59,112 nucleotides of DNA from Gammaproteobacteria bacterium (GCA_030429005.1 JAUIDP010000012.1:1-59112), one strand, 5' to 3'. Positions 17,078-26,650 are shown, counted from the stretch's first letter. Notes: generated by a model from the letters alone, not told the origin. Numbers and translations: made by a program.

Positions 17078-18539
17078 TTGCTGCCAGTTTCTGTTGTTGC
17101 ACCGCGCGTTTCTGCGGGATATCGATGCGAAAGTGTGCGCCCGAAAACTCGCCGGAATCAACCAGTTCGACGGAACCCTCGTGGGCCTGTATACATTCCA
17201 GGACAACGGATAAACCGATGCCGGTACCGGCCACCTGGCCGCCCTGTTCCCGGCGACCCTGGAAGAACGCTTCGAAAATCCGCGGGCTTTCCTCCGTCGG
17301 AATGCCGGGCCCGGTATCCCCGAATTCCAGTACGAAGCTGGATGGCGTCCGGGTCGCCCGGATCGTGATCAGGCCGCTGCGAGGCGTAAACTTTATTGCA
17401 TTTGATAAAAGATTATCCAGTACTGTGCGGATTTTTTCGCGATCCGCGTTCACAGTTACGTCATCAACTTCCAGTTTCAGCTGAATATGTGCGGCCTTCA
17501 GCGCCAGTCGTTGTGCCTTGGCAACGGAAACAACCAGCGGCCGGATCGGGAAGTTTGACAGCGTCAGCACTTCCGTCTTGGTTTGCCAGGCGCTGAAGCT
17601 CAGCAGGTTTTCGATCAGTTGCTGCAATTTCAGGCCGTTCGTGCGCAGGATGTCGGTCACTTCGCGCTGCGGCTTGTCGAGGGTGCCGACCGTGCCATCG
17701 AGCAGCAGCTCGGTTCCTTCCCTGATGTTGGCCAATGGTGTTTTCAGCTCGTGCGACATGTGCCGCAGGAAGCGATTCTTTTCCTGGGCCAGTTCGAGCA
17801 ACCGGACCCGCAGCCATTCGAGCTGCCGGCCAAGGCGCTCCAGGTCTTTTGGTCCTTTAACCTCAATAGGCTTGGCGAAGCCGCTTTGCCCGAGCTGGTT
17901 GATGGCGGCGTCGAGCTGGCGAATCGGCCGCGCGACCAGCAATGTGAAGAACAGCACGAGAATAATCGTGCCGGGTACCAGCGCCGCGACCTGCCACGCC
18001 GAGACCTGCTGCGCCTTGCGCGCACTTTCCTGTAATTCCGCCACCATGTTGTCGACATGCGCATTCAGGATCGTCGTCAGTTCGACGATGCGTGTGCGCA
18101 GGTCGCCAAACCGGTCGATAGCCTGCTGGACCTCTTCGCGGGATGATTCCGGTGAACTGATCGTGCTGATGACGCGTCTCGTTGTCGTGCCGATGGACTG
18201 CAGCAGCGGGGTAGCGCCAGCCAGTTCCGTCAATGGCCGCATCTCGTCAAGACCGGCCTGCAGCGAGGCCAGGTCCTGGTGCATCAGTTGCAGGCTGTCG
18301 GCATTGAGGAATACCTGGTGCTGGCGTGCGGCACGCTCCAGCGTTGCCATCTGTTCGGTCAGCCGCCGGTTGTTTTCGGCTGCCGCAACGCCGGTAAAGA
18401 CGAGCTCCTCGCTTTGTTCGGCAAGCCGGTCGAGGTTGTAGAGGGCCCATATGACGGCGACCAGCAAGGGCAGCCCGACGAGGCCGAACCCGACAAGGAT
18501 CAGGCCGTTCAGCGAACGTGGGCGGCGAAATTGCATCAT
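17070..18539 (-). CDS. glrK: GlrK (QseE)-type sensor histidine kinase
   Basis: A 489-residue inner-membrane kinase. TM1 is at about residues 12-34, followed by a helical periplasmic domain, TM2 at about 184-204, a HAMP segment, the phospho-acceptor motif FLRHMSHELKTPL (His263) and a full ATPase domain (N box DNLLSNAIKFTP, G1 GDTGPGIP, G2 GTGIGLSVV). It is cotranscribed with qseG (8-base overlap) and glrR downstream and with galE upstream (11-base gap). Known relatives respond to envelope stress and phosphorylate GlrR. The tandem ATG at 18537-18539 and 18534-18536 leaves the exact first residue open. Confidence 0.88.
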   Translation of the reverse strand: MMQFRRPRSLNGLILVGFGLVGLPLLVAVIWALYNLDRLAEQSEELVFTGVAAAENNRRLTEQMATLERAARQHQVFLNADSLQLMHQDLASLQAGLDEMRPLTELAGATPLLQSIGTTTRRVISTISSPESSREEVQQAIDRFGDLRTRIVELTTILNAHVDNMVAELQESARKAQQVSAWQVAALVPGTIILVLFFTLLVARPIRQLDAAINQLGQSGFAKPIEVKGPKDLERLGRQLEWLRVRLLELAQEKNRFLRHMSHELKTPLANIREGTELLLDGTVGTLDKPQREVTDILRTNGLKLQQLIENLLSFSAWQTKTEVLTLSNFPIRPLVVSVAKAQRLALKAAHIQLKLEVDDVTVNADREKIRTVLDNLLSNAIKFTPRSGLITIRATRTPSSFVLEFGDTGPGIPTEESPRIFEAFFQGRREQGGQVAGTGIGLSVVLECIQAHEGSVELVDSGEFSGAHFRIDIPQKRAVQQQKLAANG

Positions 18540-18550
18540 GGCAGTTTAGC

Positions 18551-19561
18551 TCAGGCAGGCCAGTATGCGCTCGGATCCTGTGCGGCTATTTTCCGTTCCC
18601 ATTCGAGGCTGGTGCTGACGATCGTGTCGAGGTCGTCGTACTTCGGCATCCAGCCGAGAATCTGGTGAATTTTTTCGGTGGCTGCGACCAATTCCGGCGG
18701 GTCGCCGGCGCGGCGCGGCTCTTCGGTGATGTTCAGCGGCTCGCCATTGATACGGCTGACCGTGTCGAGCACGTCGCGTACGCTATAGCCGTGGCCGTAG
18801 CCGCAATTCATCGTCGACGACTTGCCGCCCCGGCGCAGGTAGGTCAACGCGTCGAGGTGCGCAGCTGCGAGGTCTTCGACGTGGATGTAGTCGCGCAGAC
18901 CGGTGCCGTCCGGAGTCGGGTAGTCCGTGCCGAAAATGGATACGCCCGGGCGCTTGCCGACGGCAGCTTCGCAGGCCACCTTGACGAGCAGGGTAGCTTT
19001 GGGCGTCGACTGCCCGATTGCGCCGCTCGGGTCGCAGCCGGCAACGTTGAAGTAGCGCAACGCCACGTAGTTCGGTCCACCGGCTGCAGCCAGGTCACGC
19101 AGCATCCACTCCGTCATCAGCTTGGAGCTGCCATAGGCATTGATCGGCCGGGTTGGTGTGGTCTCACTGCACTTGGGCTCTTTCGGTACGCCATAGACCG
19201 CGGCCGTCGAAGAAAAGACAATGTTCCTGACACCGTGCGCATGCGCCCGCTCGAGCAGCGTGCGGCTGTTGGACGTATTGTTGCGATAGTACTTCAGCGG
19301 GTCCGCAACCGACTCGGGGACGATCGTGTGCGCCGCAAAATGCATCACGGTGTCGATGGGATGCTCGGCAAAGATTCGATCGAGCAACGCGGCGTCGCCG
19401 GTATCGCCGATAACGAGCTTGCCGCTGGTGACGGCCTTTTCGAAGCCGGTACAGAGGTTGTCCAGCGTGATAACGTCCTCACCGGCGGCCCCCAGTTGCT
19501 TAACCACGTGACTGCCGATATAACCTGCTCCGCCGGTCACCAGGATGCTTTTGTCGCTCAT
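18551..19561 (-). CDS. galE: UDP-glucose 4-epimerase GalE
   Basis: A 336-residue epimerase converting UDP-glucose and UDP-galactose, supplying galactose for cell-surface polysaccharide. It shows the NAD-binding TGGAGYIGSH, catalytic Ser118 in FSSTAAVYG, the Tyr143-Lys147 pair in YGSSK, the RYFNVAG segment and GLRDYIHVEDLA. Length is normal for the family. The inner ATG at 19561 is preferred over an in-frame start 60 bases upstream because it begins right before the nucleotide-binding strand and has GAGAAAAG upstream. It leads an operon with the GlrK-QseG-GlrR envelope system, which is not its usual place, and is divergent from the protease lipoprotein. Confidence 0.93.
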   Translation of the reverse strand: MSDKSILVTGGAGYIGSHVVKQLGAAGEDVITLDNLCTGFEKAVTSGKLVIGDTGDAALLDRIFAEHPIDTVMHFAAHTIVPESVADPLKYYRNNTSNSRTLLERAHAHGVRNIVFSSTAAVYGVPKEPKCSETTPTRPINAYGSSKLMTEWMLRDLAAAGGPNYVALRYFNVAGCDPSGAIGQSTPKATLLVKVACEAAVGKRPGVSIFGTDYPTPDGTGLRDYIHVEDLAAAHLDALTYLRRGGKSSTMNCGYGHGYSVRDVLDTVSRINGEPLNITEEPRRAGDPPELVAATEKIHQILGWMPKYDDLDTIVSTSLEWERKIAAQDPSAYWPA

Positions 19562-19689
19562 TCGAACTTTTCTCGTCAGGAAGGCACAGAATTGTGAACC
19601 CTGCGCTCGTTGAAAAGACAAAGTTTATCAATACTGTGCGACCGATTTGCGACCTGTATCGCACATTATTGTCTGCCAACGGAGTTGAA

Positions 19690-21456
19690 GTGCCCGGAAA
19701 AGCCCTAAACCGCCAGTTTGTCGCCCTCGCTGCTGCTTTGTTCGTCAGCGCCTGTGGTGGTGGCGGAGGCGGCGGTAGCAAGAATGGTGGCGGGTTTTCG
19801 CCGCCGGCTGCGGGCAATCCGGTGACCGTCTCTGGAACCGTCAGCTACGAATTCGTACCGCCGAACACCGGTTGTAACGGGCTGAATTTCTCCGCCACGA
19901 CAGAGCGGCCTGTCCGAGCTGCAACCGTCGTGCTGCTGGACGGTAACGGCGCGGAGTTGGCGCGCATGCCATCGAGCGTTACCGGTGCCTATGAGTTCAG
20001 CAACGTGCCGGCGAACACCAATGTCCGGATTCGGGTGCTGGCCGAATCGAAGATCAGCGGTGCGGCGAGTTGGGACATCGAAGTGCGCGATAACGTCGAT
20101 ACGCGCCCGGGTGCACCGCCTCTTGGCAGCCGGCCGATGTATTCGCTAGAGAGCAGTGTCTTCAACACCGGCGATTCGGATGTCAGCCTGAACCTGCTGG
20201 CAAGGTCCGGCTGGGACCTGGCCGCGAATCGCTATACCGAACCGCGTGCCGCTGCGCCGTTTGCCATTCTCGACACGATCTACACGGGCATGCAGTTCAT
20301 CATCGAGGTGGACCCGGATCTCGTACTGCCGCCACTGGACGTTTTCTGGAGCGTTAACAACACCGCCAGCGCTTTCGACCGGGACGAAGGCGATAACAAT
20401 GGCGAGATCGGCGGGTCGCTCTACGACTTCGAGCTGGACGCGATGTTCGTGACCGGGGACGAAAACGGTGATACGGATGAGTTTGATGCGCATGTCGTAG
20501 GCCACGAGTGGACGCATTTCCTCGACGACGCGATCTTCCGGTCGGACTCGCTCGGAGGTACGCACCGGCTGGGCGACAAGCTGGATTCCAGGCTGGCATG
20601 GTCGGAGGGCTGGCCGACGGCTCTCGCGTCGATGTTCCTGGGAAGCCCTTCCTATTGCGAGACGGGCACGCCGGGCACGAACGCCGGCTTTGAAATCAAT
20701 GCGGAGGCCGGCTTCTTCGGCGGACAGGGCTGGTTCGACGAAGTCGGGGTTGTGCGCTTTGTCTACGATTTGTGGGACACGACCAGCGAGGGCACGGACT
20801 TCGGGTCGGTCGGCTTCGCGCCGATTTACGAGGTCATGCGGAACGGCCAGCGCACGACACCTGCCTGGGCAAACATTTTTACCTTCGCGGTGGAGCTGCG
20901 GGCACTGGTCGATGTCAATGGCGATGCGCTGATCGACTCGCAGCTCGGGGACGAAATGACGGTCCAGGGAGCACTGCTCGACATCTGGGGGACGAACGAA
21001 ACCAATGACGGTGGCGCCGCGGATCCTGCTGATGTCCTGCCAATTTACATCGACATGGTGGCGGACGGGACAACGACGAATATTTGTTCCAACAGCCAGT
21101 TCGACACGGGCGCGGCAAAAGACGGCAACAAGCTGTCGGAATATCGCTATATCCGGCTCAGCGTACCGATGCTCGACGAGTACAATGTCGTGATTGAATC
21201 AACGACGCCAACGCCGCCGACGCCGGATATGACAGACAACGACCAGAGTGACCCGGACATGCTGTTGGTACAGAATGGCAACGCGGTGCTGAAATTGCTA
21301 AGCGAGGACGAGAACTTCGAAACCGGTGTAACGCCGCCGTTGCAGCCCGGAACATATATCGCGGACCTGCGAGACTGGCGTTACGCGGACCCGGACATTT
21401 CAGCGTCGTATCCGCCGACCGTGTGTTTTGACGTACGCTTTGAACCGACGCCTTAG
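19690..21456 (+). CDS. Putative zinc-metalloprotease lipoprotein
   Basis: A 588-residue protein from GTG 19690 (GGAG five bases upstream). This start gives a normal lipoprotein signal with lipobox VSAC before a glycine stretch. An earlier GTG at 19594 also has a Shine-Dalgarno sequence (AGGAAGG), but would place 32 extra residues before the signal. A transthyretin-like/carboxypeptidase-regulatory fold follows (GAYEFSNVPANTNVRIRV). The central domain holds HEWTH (His272-His276), a zinc-binding HExxH site, and Glu306 in WSEGW as a plausible third ligand, as in gluzincin proteases. Substrate unknown. A 188-residue lipoprotein follows 18 bases downstream, probably in the same transcript. Confidence 0.7.
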   Translation: MPGKALNRQFVALAAALFVSACGGGGGGGSKNGGGFSPPAAGNPVTVSGTVSYEFVPPNTGCNGLNFSATTERPVRAATVVLLDGNGAELARMPSSVTGAYEFSNVPANTNVRIRVLAESKISGAASWDIEVRDNVDTRPGAPPLGSRPMYSLESSVFNTGDSDVSLNLLARSGWDLAANRYTEPRAAAPFAILDTIYTGMQFIIEVDPDLVLPPLDVFWSVNNTASAFDRDEGDNNGEIGGSLYDFELDAMFVTGDENGDTDEFDAHVVGHEWTHFLDDAIFRSDSLGGTHRLGDKLDSRLAWSEGWPTALASMFLGSPSYCETGTPGTNAGFEINAEAGFFGGQGWFDEVGVVRFVYDLWDTTSEGTDFGSVGFAPIYEVMRNGQRTTPAWANIFTFAVELRALVDVNGDALIDSQLGDEMTVQGALLDIWGTNETNDGGAADPADVLPIYIDMVADGTTTNICSNSQFDTGAAKDGNKLSEYRYIRLSVPMLDEYNVVIESTTPTPPTPDMTDNDQSDPDMLLVQNGNAVLKLLSEDENFETGVTPPLQPGTYIADLRDWRYADPDISASYPPTVCFDVRFEPTP

Positions 21457-21474
21457 GACTTTGTGGTGAGCATT

Positions 21475-22041
21475 ATGAATCGAGCGAATATCGCAGCACT
21501 TGCAGCAATCTGTTTGCTGGCCGCTTGTGGCGGCGACGACGGCAGTAACGGCGTCAGTTCCGAAGCGGGGCAAACGGTTGCAAATGACGGGAAAACGGCG
21601 ATTGCACAAAGAACGTCGGAAGTGCAGAGCCCGGTCGAGATTACATACCGTGTTATCGGCACGCCGATCGTCGGCCAGCCCGTTGCCCTGGACCTGCAAT
21701 TCGAGTCATCGTTCGGTGCGACGCCGTATACCGTTTCCTACCGGGTGAACGACGAAACTGCATTGCAGATGTCCGCGGCGCAGTCATCGTCGGTCTCTAT
21801 ATCCCCTTCAACCGAAGATGAGCGCGTCGCGCAGCAGGTTACCGTGGTGCCTCTTCGTGAAGGGCGCCTGTACCTGAATGTGGCGGCAGTCATCGAGACC
21901 GATACCGGCTCGATTCGAACTGTCACCGCCATTCCGATCCAGGTTGGTGCGGCCGCGCCCAGGGAGATCGTCGAGAATGGGACCGTCACTACTGACGAAG
22001 ACGGCAACCTTATTCGCAGTCTCCCGGCCAGCGAAGAGTAG
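21475..22041 (+). CDS. Small lipoprotein of unknown function
   Basis: A 188-residue protein with a clear lipoprotein signal (MNRANIAALAAICLLAACGG, lipobox LAAC). ATG 21475 is preferred over GTG 21463 because GGTGAG lies five bases before it. The mature part looks like a beta-rich domain (residues about 60-165, VTYRV... IPIQVGAAAPREI) followed by a polar tail. I do not recognise the family. It directly follows the HEWTH lipoprotein and may act with it at the outer membrane, for example as an accessory or inhibitor; that is inference. Confidence 0.65.
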   Translation: MNRANIAALAAICLLAACGGDDGSNGVSSEAGQTVANDGKTAIAQRTSEVQSPVEITYRVIGTPIVGQPVALDLQFESSFGATPYTVSYRVNDETALQMSAAQSSSVSISPSTEDERVAQQVTVVPLREGRLYLNVAAVIETDTGSIRTVTAIPIQVGAAAPREIVENGTVTTDEDGNLIRSLPASEE

Positions 22042-22174
22042 CTGTCTGACATCGGCGCGACGATTGCCCCAGGTCCGGCCGCTGCCCCTTGGCTATTATG
22101 TTCAGTCGCAATTCGTGCAGATTCCACAAACGGAGAATGCATCAGCTTTTTTCCATAACGTATTGAAAAAGAAA

Positions 22175-22188
22175 GGGAAATATTTCCC
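22175..22188. promoter_or_regulatory. Perfect 14-bp palindrome GGGAAATATTTCCC
   Basis: A perfect palindrome with flanking A-runs lies in the 265-base gap before the large c-di-GMP gene. On the minus strand it would read as a hairpin followed by a T-rich stretch, but no minus-strand gene ends there. On the plus strand it lies about 120 bp before the likely start, where an operator could sit. Nothing else coding is visible in the gap. Confidence 0.35.
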
Positions 22189-22306
22189 AAAAAAAGATTC
22201 AGAATTGGATACGTGTCACAGACCCACTTGCGATTAATGCCTATTGTTGGACGCTGCAGTCGAACGTTTTTCGCGGGGCAGGTCGCGAATTGTCTGTTTG
22301 AATACG

Positions 22307-25300
22307 ATGGAACGTACGGGTCGGCCGATGCAAAAGGACTTACGCGAGAGGATCAAGCAAGCGACAGAGGATTCGGGTATCGACAAACCCGATTTCGTCG
22401 AGCTATTGAACCTGATCGACGCGCACTACGACAAGATGGAAGCGACGATCACCCAGTCGCTGACCAACACGACGCCGATCGAAGCGATATTCGACAGCGT
22501 AGCCGAGGCTTTGCTGTCGGTCAGCGAGAGCGGCATCGTCTGTAACTGCAACAAGACCTGCTCGAGCTTTTTCGGCCTGGCCAAGGACCAGTTGATCGGT
22601 TCAAAACTCGAGCACCTGGTGCCGAATGCACACGGCAAGATTCTCGAGGATTTTCTGCAGCCGTTTCTCTACGGCGTCGACAATTCATATCCGCGAGTCG
22701 AACCCGGGCAGGTGGAAGCCGTGCGCGCGGACGGGGAATCGTTTATCGCCGACATCACGGCGAGTGTCCTGGAAGCCGGACATAGCCGGATCTTCGTCAT
22801 CAGCTTGCGCGACGTAACCGGCCGGCAGAACGCAGAGTCCGCGCTGCGCGTCAACGAAGAGCGCTACCGGGCACTGGTCGAGAACGCGCCGGAAGCTATC
22901 GTTGTCTATGACATCGACCAGAACCGGCTGGTGGATGCGAATGAGAGGGCCTGCTCGTTGTTCAACCTATCTCGCAGTCGCCTGCTGACCGTGAGCCCCG
23001 AGGACATCAGTCCTGCCAGGCAGGCCGATGGCACGCCGTCGTTTGGCGTTGACCGTGGGTATATTGACGAGGCGCTGGCAGGCGGGAATCCCAGCTTTGA
23101 ATGGATTCACAAGGATTCAGGCGGCAAGGAGTTTCCGTGCGAGGTCCGGTTTAGTCGCCTGCCATCGGACAGTTCGAGACTGATTCGGGCTTCGATCAGC
23201 AATATCGAAGAGCGCAAGCGCATGGAGTCAATTGCTTTTGCGCAGAACAAGATTCTTGAAATGATTGCTGCGAGCACGCCGTACGAACGAACGCTACGTG
23301 CGATCTGCCGCTGCGTTGAACGGATCAATGACGACTTTCGTGCCGCTGTGATGCAATTGCACCCGTCGTCAAAGATGCTGCACCTCGCACAGGCGCCGAG
23401 CCTGCCGGAAGCCTTCAAGCTCTCGCTGGAGTTTGTCGAAGTCACCGGCGACGGTCTGACGTGCGGGGCAGCCGTGTTTCACGGTGAGGACCAGCTTTGC
23501 ACCGACATTGCGGCAAAGCCGGGATGGTCGGAGTTGGCAGCGGGAGCCGCGGAACACGAAATCGCCGCGGCCTGGTCACTCCTGCTCGAGGGTGCCGGCG
23601 GCCGGGTTCTCGGTACGCTGGATGTTTACGTCGGGGAGGCCCGGGCGCCGACCACTGACGAAGCGGATCAACTTAATCGCATGGCCAAGCTGGCCGGCAT
23701 CGCGATCAAACGGCAGGTTGACGAAAGCAAGCTCAGGAACTCCGAGATGCGCTATCGGGGCCTCTTCGAGAACGTCGTCGACGGCGTCTACATTGCCTCC
23801 CGGGAGGGTGAGATCATCGCAGCCAACCCGGCGCTTGTTGAGATGCTCGGCTACGACAGCGCAGAGGATCTCAAGAGTATCGGTCAGACCACATTGCTGT
23901 ACGTCAACCCGGTCGATCGCGAGCGCGTGTTCGCGCGACTGGAGGCGCAGGGCATCGTCAAGAATTTCGAGTACCGGCTGCGCCGCAAGGACGGCCGGGA
24001 AATCGTCGTGCTGGAGAATGCGCGAGCCGTTTACGACGATGACGGTACGATCGTCGCGCACGAGGGCACGATCACCGATATCACTGACCGTAAACGTGCC
24101 GAAACGCGTATTTTCGAAGAGAAGGAGCGTGCGCAGGTTACGCTGCAATCCATCGGCGATGGTGTCATCACTACGGATGCACAAGGGCGCGTCGATTACA
24201 TCAACCCGGTTGCGCAGGATCTCACCGGTTACGACATGCGCAGCGTCAACAATCGCCCGATCACCGAGATCATGACGATCGTCAACGAGCATACACGTGC
24301 AACCGTGGAAAACCCCGTCATGCGTTGCCTGCGAGAAGAACGTGTGATTACCCTCGAAGATCATTCGGTACTGATCAACAAGAACAGTGAAGAGATTCCG
24401 ATCCAGGACTCCGCTGCACCGATTCGTGATCGCATCGGTAACGTCATCGGTTCAGTCATGGTTTTCCATGACGTGAGCAAGGAAACCCGACTGTTCCGGC
24501 AACTCAGTTACCAGGCTTCGCACGATTCACTGACAGACCTTATCAATCGTCGTGAGTTCGAGAATCGCCTGATTGCCGCGATGCAGGCACTGCAATCAGA
24601 GCCCGGGCAGACCCATGCTTTGCTGTACCTCGATCTCGACCAGTTCAAGGTGGTCAACGACACTTTCGGCCATATTGCAGGCGATGCCCTGCTGAAAAGA
24701 ATCGCTGAGCTGATTCACGGCAATATCCGGTCCACGGATGTCCTGGCACGGCTCAGCGGTGACGAATTCGGCATATTGCTGGAACGCTGCAACGAGGCGC
24801 GGGCAATGGAGGTTGCTGAATCCATTCGCGGCGAGATGGAGGAGTTTCGCTTCGAATGGAAGGACTCGTTTACATCGATCCGCTGTTCGATCGGCGTGGT
24901 CATGGTTACGGCCGAGAGTGAAGACGTGGCTACGCTGATGAGTTCGGCGGACGTGTCCTGCTATTCAGCCAAGGACAAGGGTCGCAACCAGGTGCATCTC
25001 TACCAGGGCACCGACGCATCACTGCGGCACGAGGAAATGAAATGGGTATCGCGCATCAGCAGCGCTGTCGAAGACGATCGCCTCGAGCTGTTTTTCCAGC
25101 CGATCATCGGCATCGGCCAGGACCACGATGAGAGCCGCGGACACTACGAGTTGCTGCTGCGCATGCGCGACGAAGATGGCGCGCTGGTCAGCCCGGACCA
25201 GTTTATTCCGGCGGCGGAACGCTACAACCTGATGTCGACGCTGGACCGCTGGGTAATTCGTGAAGCACTGGCAAAGCTGGCCGACCGCAGCGGTGACGAG

Positions 25301-25825
25301 GATGCACGCTATACGCTGGCAATAAACCTCTCTGGCACGTCGTTGAGCGAAGATCGCTTCCTGGGCGACGTCATCAAGGAGCTGCAAAAACAGAAATTGC
25401 CAAAAGGTGCGATCTGTTTCGAGATTACCGAGACCGCGGCCATATCCAACCTGTCGCGCGTTGTCCATTTCATGCAGTCGTTGAAAGCACTGGGTTGCAA
25501 ATTCTCGCTTGATGATTTCGGCAGCGGGCTGTCGTCGTTTACGTATCTCAAAAACCTGCCGGTCGACTACCTGAAAATCGACGGCCAGTTCATTCGCAAT
25601 GTGGCCGATGACTCGGTCGACGAGAGCATGGTCAAGGCGATCAGCGAGGTCGGCCAGGCCATGGGAATCGAGACAATCGCCGAACGCGTCGAGACCAAGC
25701 AGGTGCTCGAAAAACTGGGTGCCCTCGGGGTCGAGTTCGCACAGGGCTACTACATTGCCCGGCCGACCTCGGTCGCATCCTTTGCTCCCTGGGGAAATAA
25801 TCGTTTCACGGTGCAGAGCGCCTGA
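22307..25825 (+). CDS. Multi-PAS/GAF diguanylate cyclase-phosphodiesterase (GGDEF-EAL)
   Basis: About 1172 residues, with no transmembrane segment, so a cytosolic sensor. Order: a short helical N-terminus, PAS (about 60-160), PAS (170-300), a GAF-like domain (310-460), PAS (470-610), PAS (620-730), GGDEF (about 740-900) and EAL (910-1160). The GGDEF signature reads SGDEF (817-821), a tolerated variant. The EAL signature reads ELL (Glu948), keeping the metal-binding Glu. DDFGSG, LKIDG and the late QGYYIARP are intact, so phosphodiesterase activity is likely and cyclase activity possible. Start is uncertain: ATG 22307, ATG 22328 and TTG 22244 are in frame and none has a good Shine-Dalgarno site. 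It probably links a cytoplasmic signal to c-di-GMP levels. Confidence 0.88.
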   Translation: MERTGRPMQKDLRERIKQATEDSGIDKPDFVELLNLIDAHYDKMEATITQSLTNTTPIEAIFDSVAEALLSVSESGIVCNCNKTCSSFFGLAKDQLIGSKLEHLVPNAHGKILEDFLQPFLYGVDNSYPRVEPGQVEAVRADGESFIADITASVLEAGHSRIFVISLRDVTGRQNAESALRVNEERYRALVENAPEAIVVYDIDQNRLVDANERACSLFNLSRSRLLTVSPEDISPARQADGTPSFGVDRGYIDEALAGGNPSFEWIHKDSGGKEFPCEVRFSRLPSDSSRLIRASISNIEERKRMESIAFAQNKILEMIAASTPYERTLRAICRCVERINDDFRAAVMQLHPSSKMLHLAQAPSLPEAFKLSLEFVEVTGDGLTCGAAVFHGEDQLCTDIAAKPGWSELAAGAAEHEIAAAWSLLLEGAGGRVLGTLDVYVGEARAPTTDEADQLNRMAKLAGIAIKRQVDESKLRNSEMRYRGLFENVVDGVYIASREGEIIAANPALVEMLGYDSAEDLKSIGQTTLLYVNPVDRERVFARLEAQGIVKNFEYRLRRKDGREIVVLENARAVYDDDGTIVAHEGTITDITDRKRAETRIFEEKERAQVTLQSIGDGVITTDAQGRVDYINPVAQDLTGYDMRSVNNRPITEIMTIVNEHTRATVENPVMRCLREERVITLEDHSVLINKNSEEIPIQDSAAPIRDRIGNVIGSVMVFHDVSKETRLFRQLSYQASHDSLTDLINRREFENRLIAAMQALQSEPGQTHALLYLDLDQFKVVNDTFGHIAGDALLKRIAELIHGNIRSTDVLARLSGDEFGILLERCNEARAMEVAESIRGEMEEFRFEWKDSFTSIRCSIGVVMVTAESEDVATLMSSADVSCYSAKDKGRNQVHLYQGTDASLRHEEMKWVSRISSAVEDDRLELFFQPIIGIGQDHDESRGHYELLLRMRDEDGALVSPDQFIPAAERYNLMSTLDRWVIREALAKLADRSGDEDARYTLAINLSGTSLSEDRFLGDVIKELQKQKLPKGAICFEITETAAISNLSRVVHFMQSLKALGCKFSLDDFGSGLSSFTYLKNLPVDYLKIDGQFIRNVADDSVDESMVKAISEVGQAMGIETIAERVETKQVLEKLGALGVEFAQGYYIARPTSVASFAPWGNNRFTVQSA

Positions 25826-25840
25826 AGGTATACTGGCCGC

Positions 25841-26650
25841 ATGCAGGGCCGCTCCACTGATAAAAACAATACGCTGCTGTCAGCAACCGAACCTTCCCCG
25901 TTTTACGTACAGAACGCGGTGTCCGAGGCGCCGATACTGCTTGTCTGCGACCATGCCAGCTGCCGTTTCCCGGAGGCGCTGGGCGATATGGGGCTGGATC
26001 CGTTCGCACGCCGTTGCCACCTCGCGATCGATATCGGTGCCGGTGCCCTGACCGAATGCCTCTCCGACAGCCTGGGCGTCACCGCAGTGCTGGCCCAGTA
26101 TTCGCGGCTGGTAGTCGACTGCAACCGGGAACTGCTCGACCCGGGTGCATTCCTTGAATACGGCGACGGTATTCTCGTTCCGGGCAACCGCAGCCTGTCC
26201 CAGGCGGACAAGGACGCGCGTGCCAACGAGATTTACTGGCCTTATCACCGTGCAATCGATGCGCAGGTCAGCAGGCTTTCCGGCATCGGGCCGCCACCGG
26301 CGTTCATCTCGGTGCACAGCTTCACGCCGGTCCTGAACGGCGAATCGAGACCGTGGCAGGTTGGCATTCTCTGGGATACCGATGCGCGCCTGCCAGAGAT
26401 ATTCCTGACCGAGTTCCGCGCGGCAGGCTTCGTGACCGGCGATAACGAACCCTATTCGGGCAAGGCTCCGCAGGATTACACTATCGACAACCACGCAGAG
26501 GCCAATGGCCTGCCGCACCTCGGCATCGAGATCCGGCAGGACCTGATCTCCGATATGGCTGGCGTTGAACGGATAGCGGCCGTGATGCACAAGATTATTG
26601 AATCGATACCCGAGAGAATCGGTCTCAACGACACCCGGGCCCGCGCATAG
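25841..26650 (+). CDS. N-formylglutamate amidohydrolase family protein
   Basis: A 269-residue cytosolic hydrolase of the FGase family, a zinc-dependent amidase related to carboxypeptidase folds. Visible hallmarks are LLVCDHASCRFP, YSRLVVDCNR, FISVHSFTPVLNG and HLGIEIRQDL, which hold the likely metal and active-site residues. Length is normal. Classic family members act in histidine breakdown, but no hut genes are near. Instead it precedes a YbdK-type glutamate-cysteine-ligase-like gene by 29 bases, a common pairing that points to an amide or gamma-glutamyl compound being made and hydrolysed. The actual substrate is unknown. Confidence 0.85.
   Translation: MQGRSTDKNNTLLSATEPSPFYVQNAVSEAPILLVCDHASCRFPEALGDMGLDPFARRCHLAIDIGAGALTECLSDSLGVTAVLAQYSRLVVDCNRELLDPGAFLEYGDGILVPGNRSLSQADKDARANEIYWPYHRAIDAQVSRLSGIGPPPAFISVHSFTPVLNGESRPWQVGILWDTDARLPEIFLTEFRAAGFVTGDNEPYSGKAPQDYTIDNHAEANGLPHLGIEIRQDLISDMAGVERIAAVMHKIIESIPERIGLNDTRARA

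Noticed and set aside
19594..19689. GTG 19594 as start of the HEWTH lipoprotein, with its own Shine-Dalgarno sequence
   Set aside because: It would place 32 residues before an otherwise perfect lipoprotein signal; GTG 19690 with GGAG gives a normal signal peptide.
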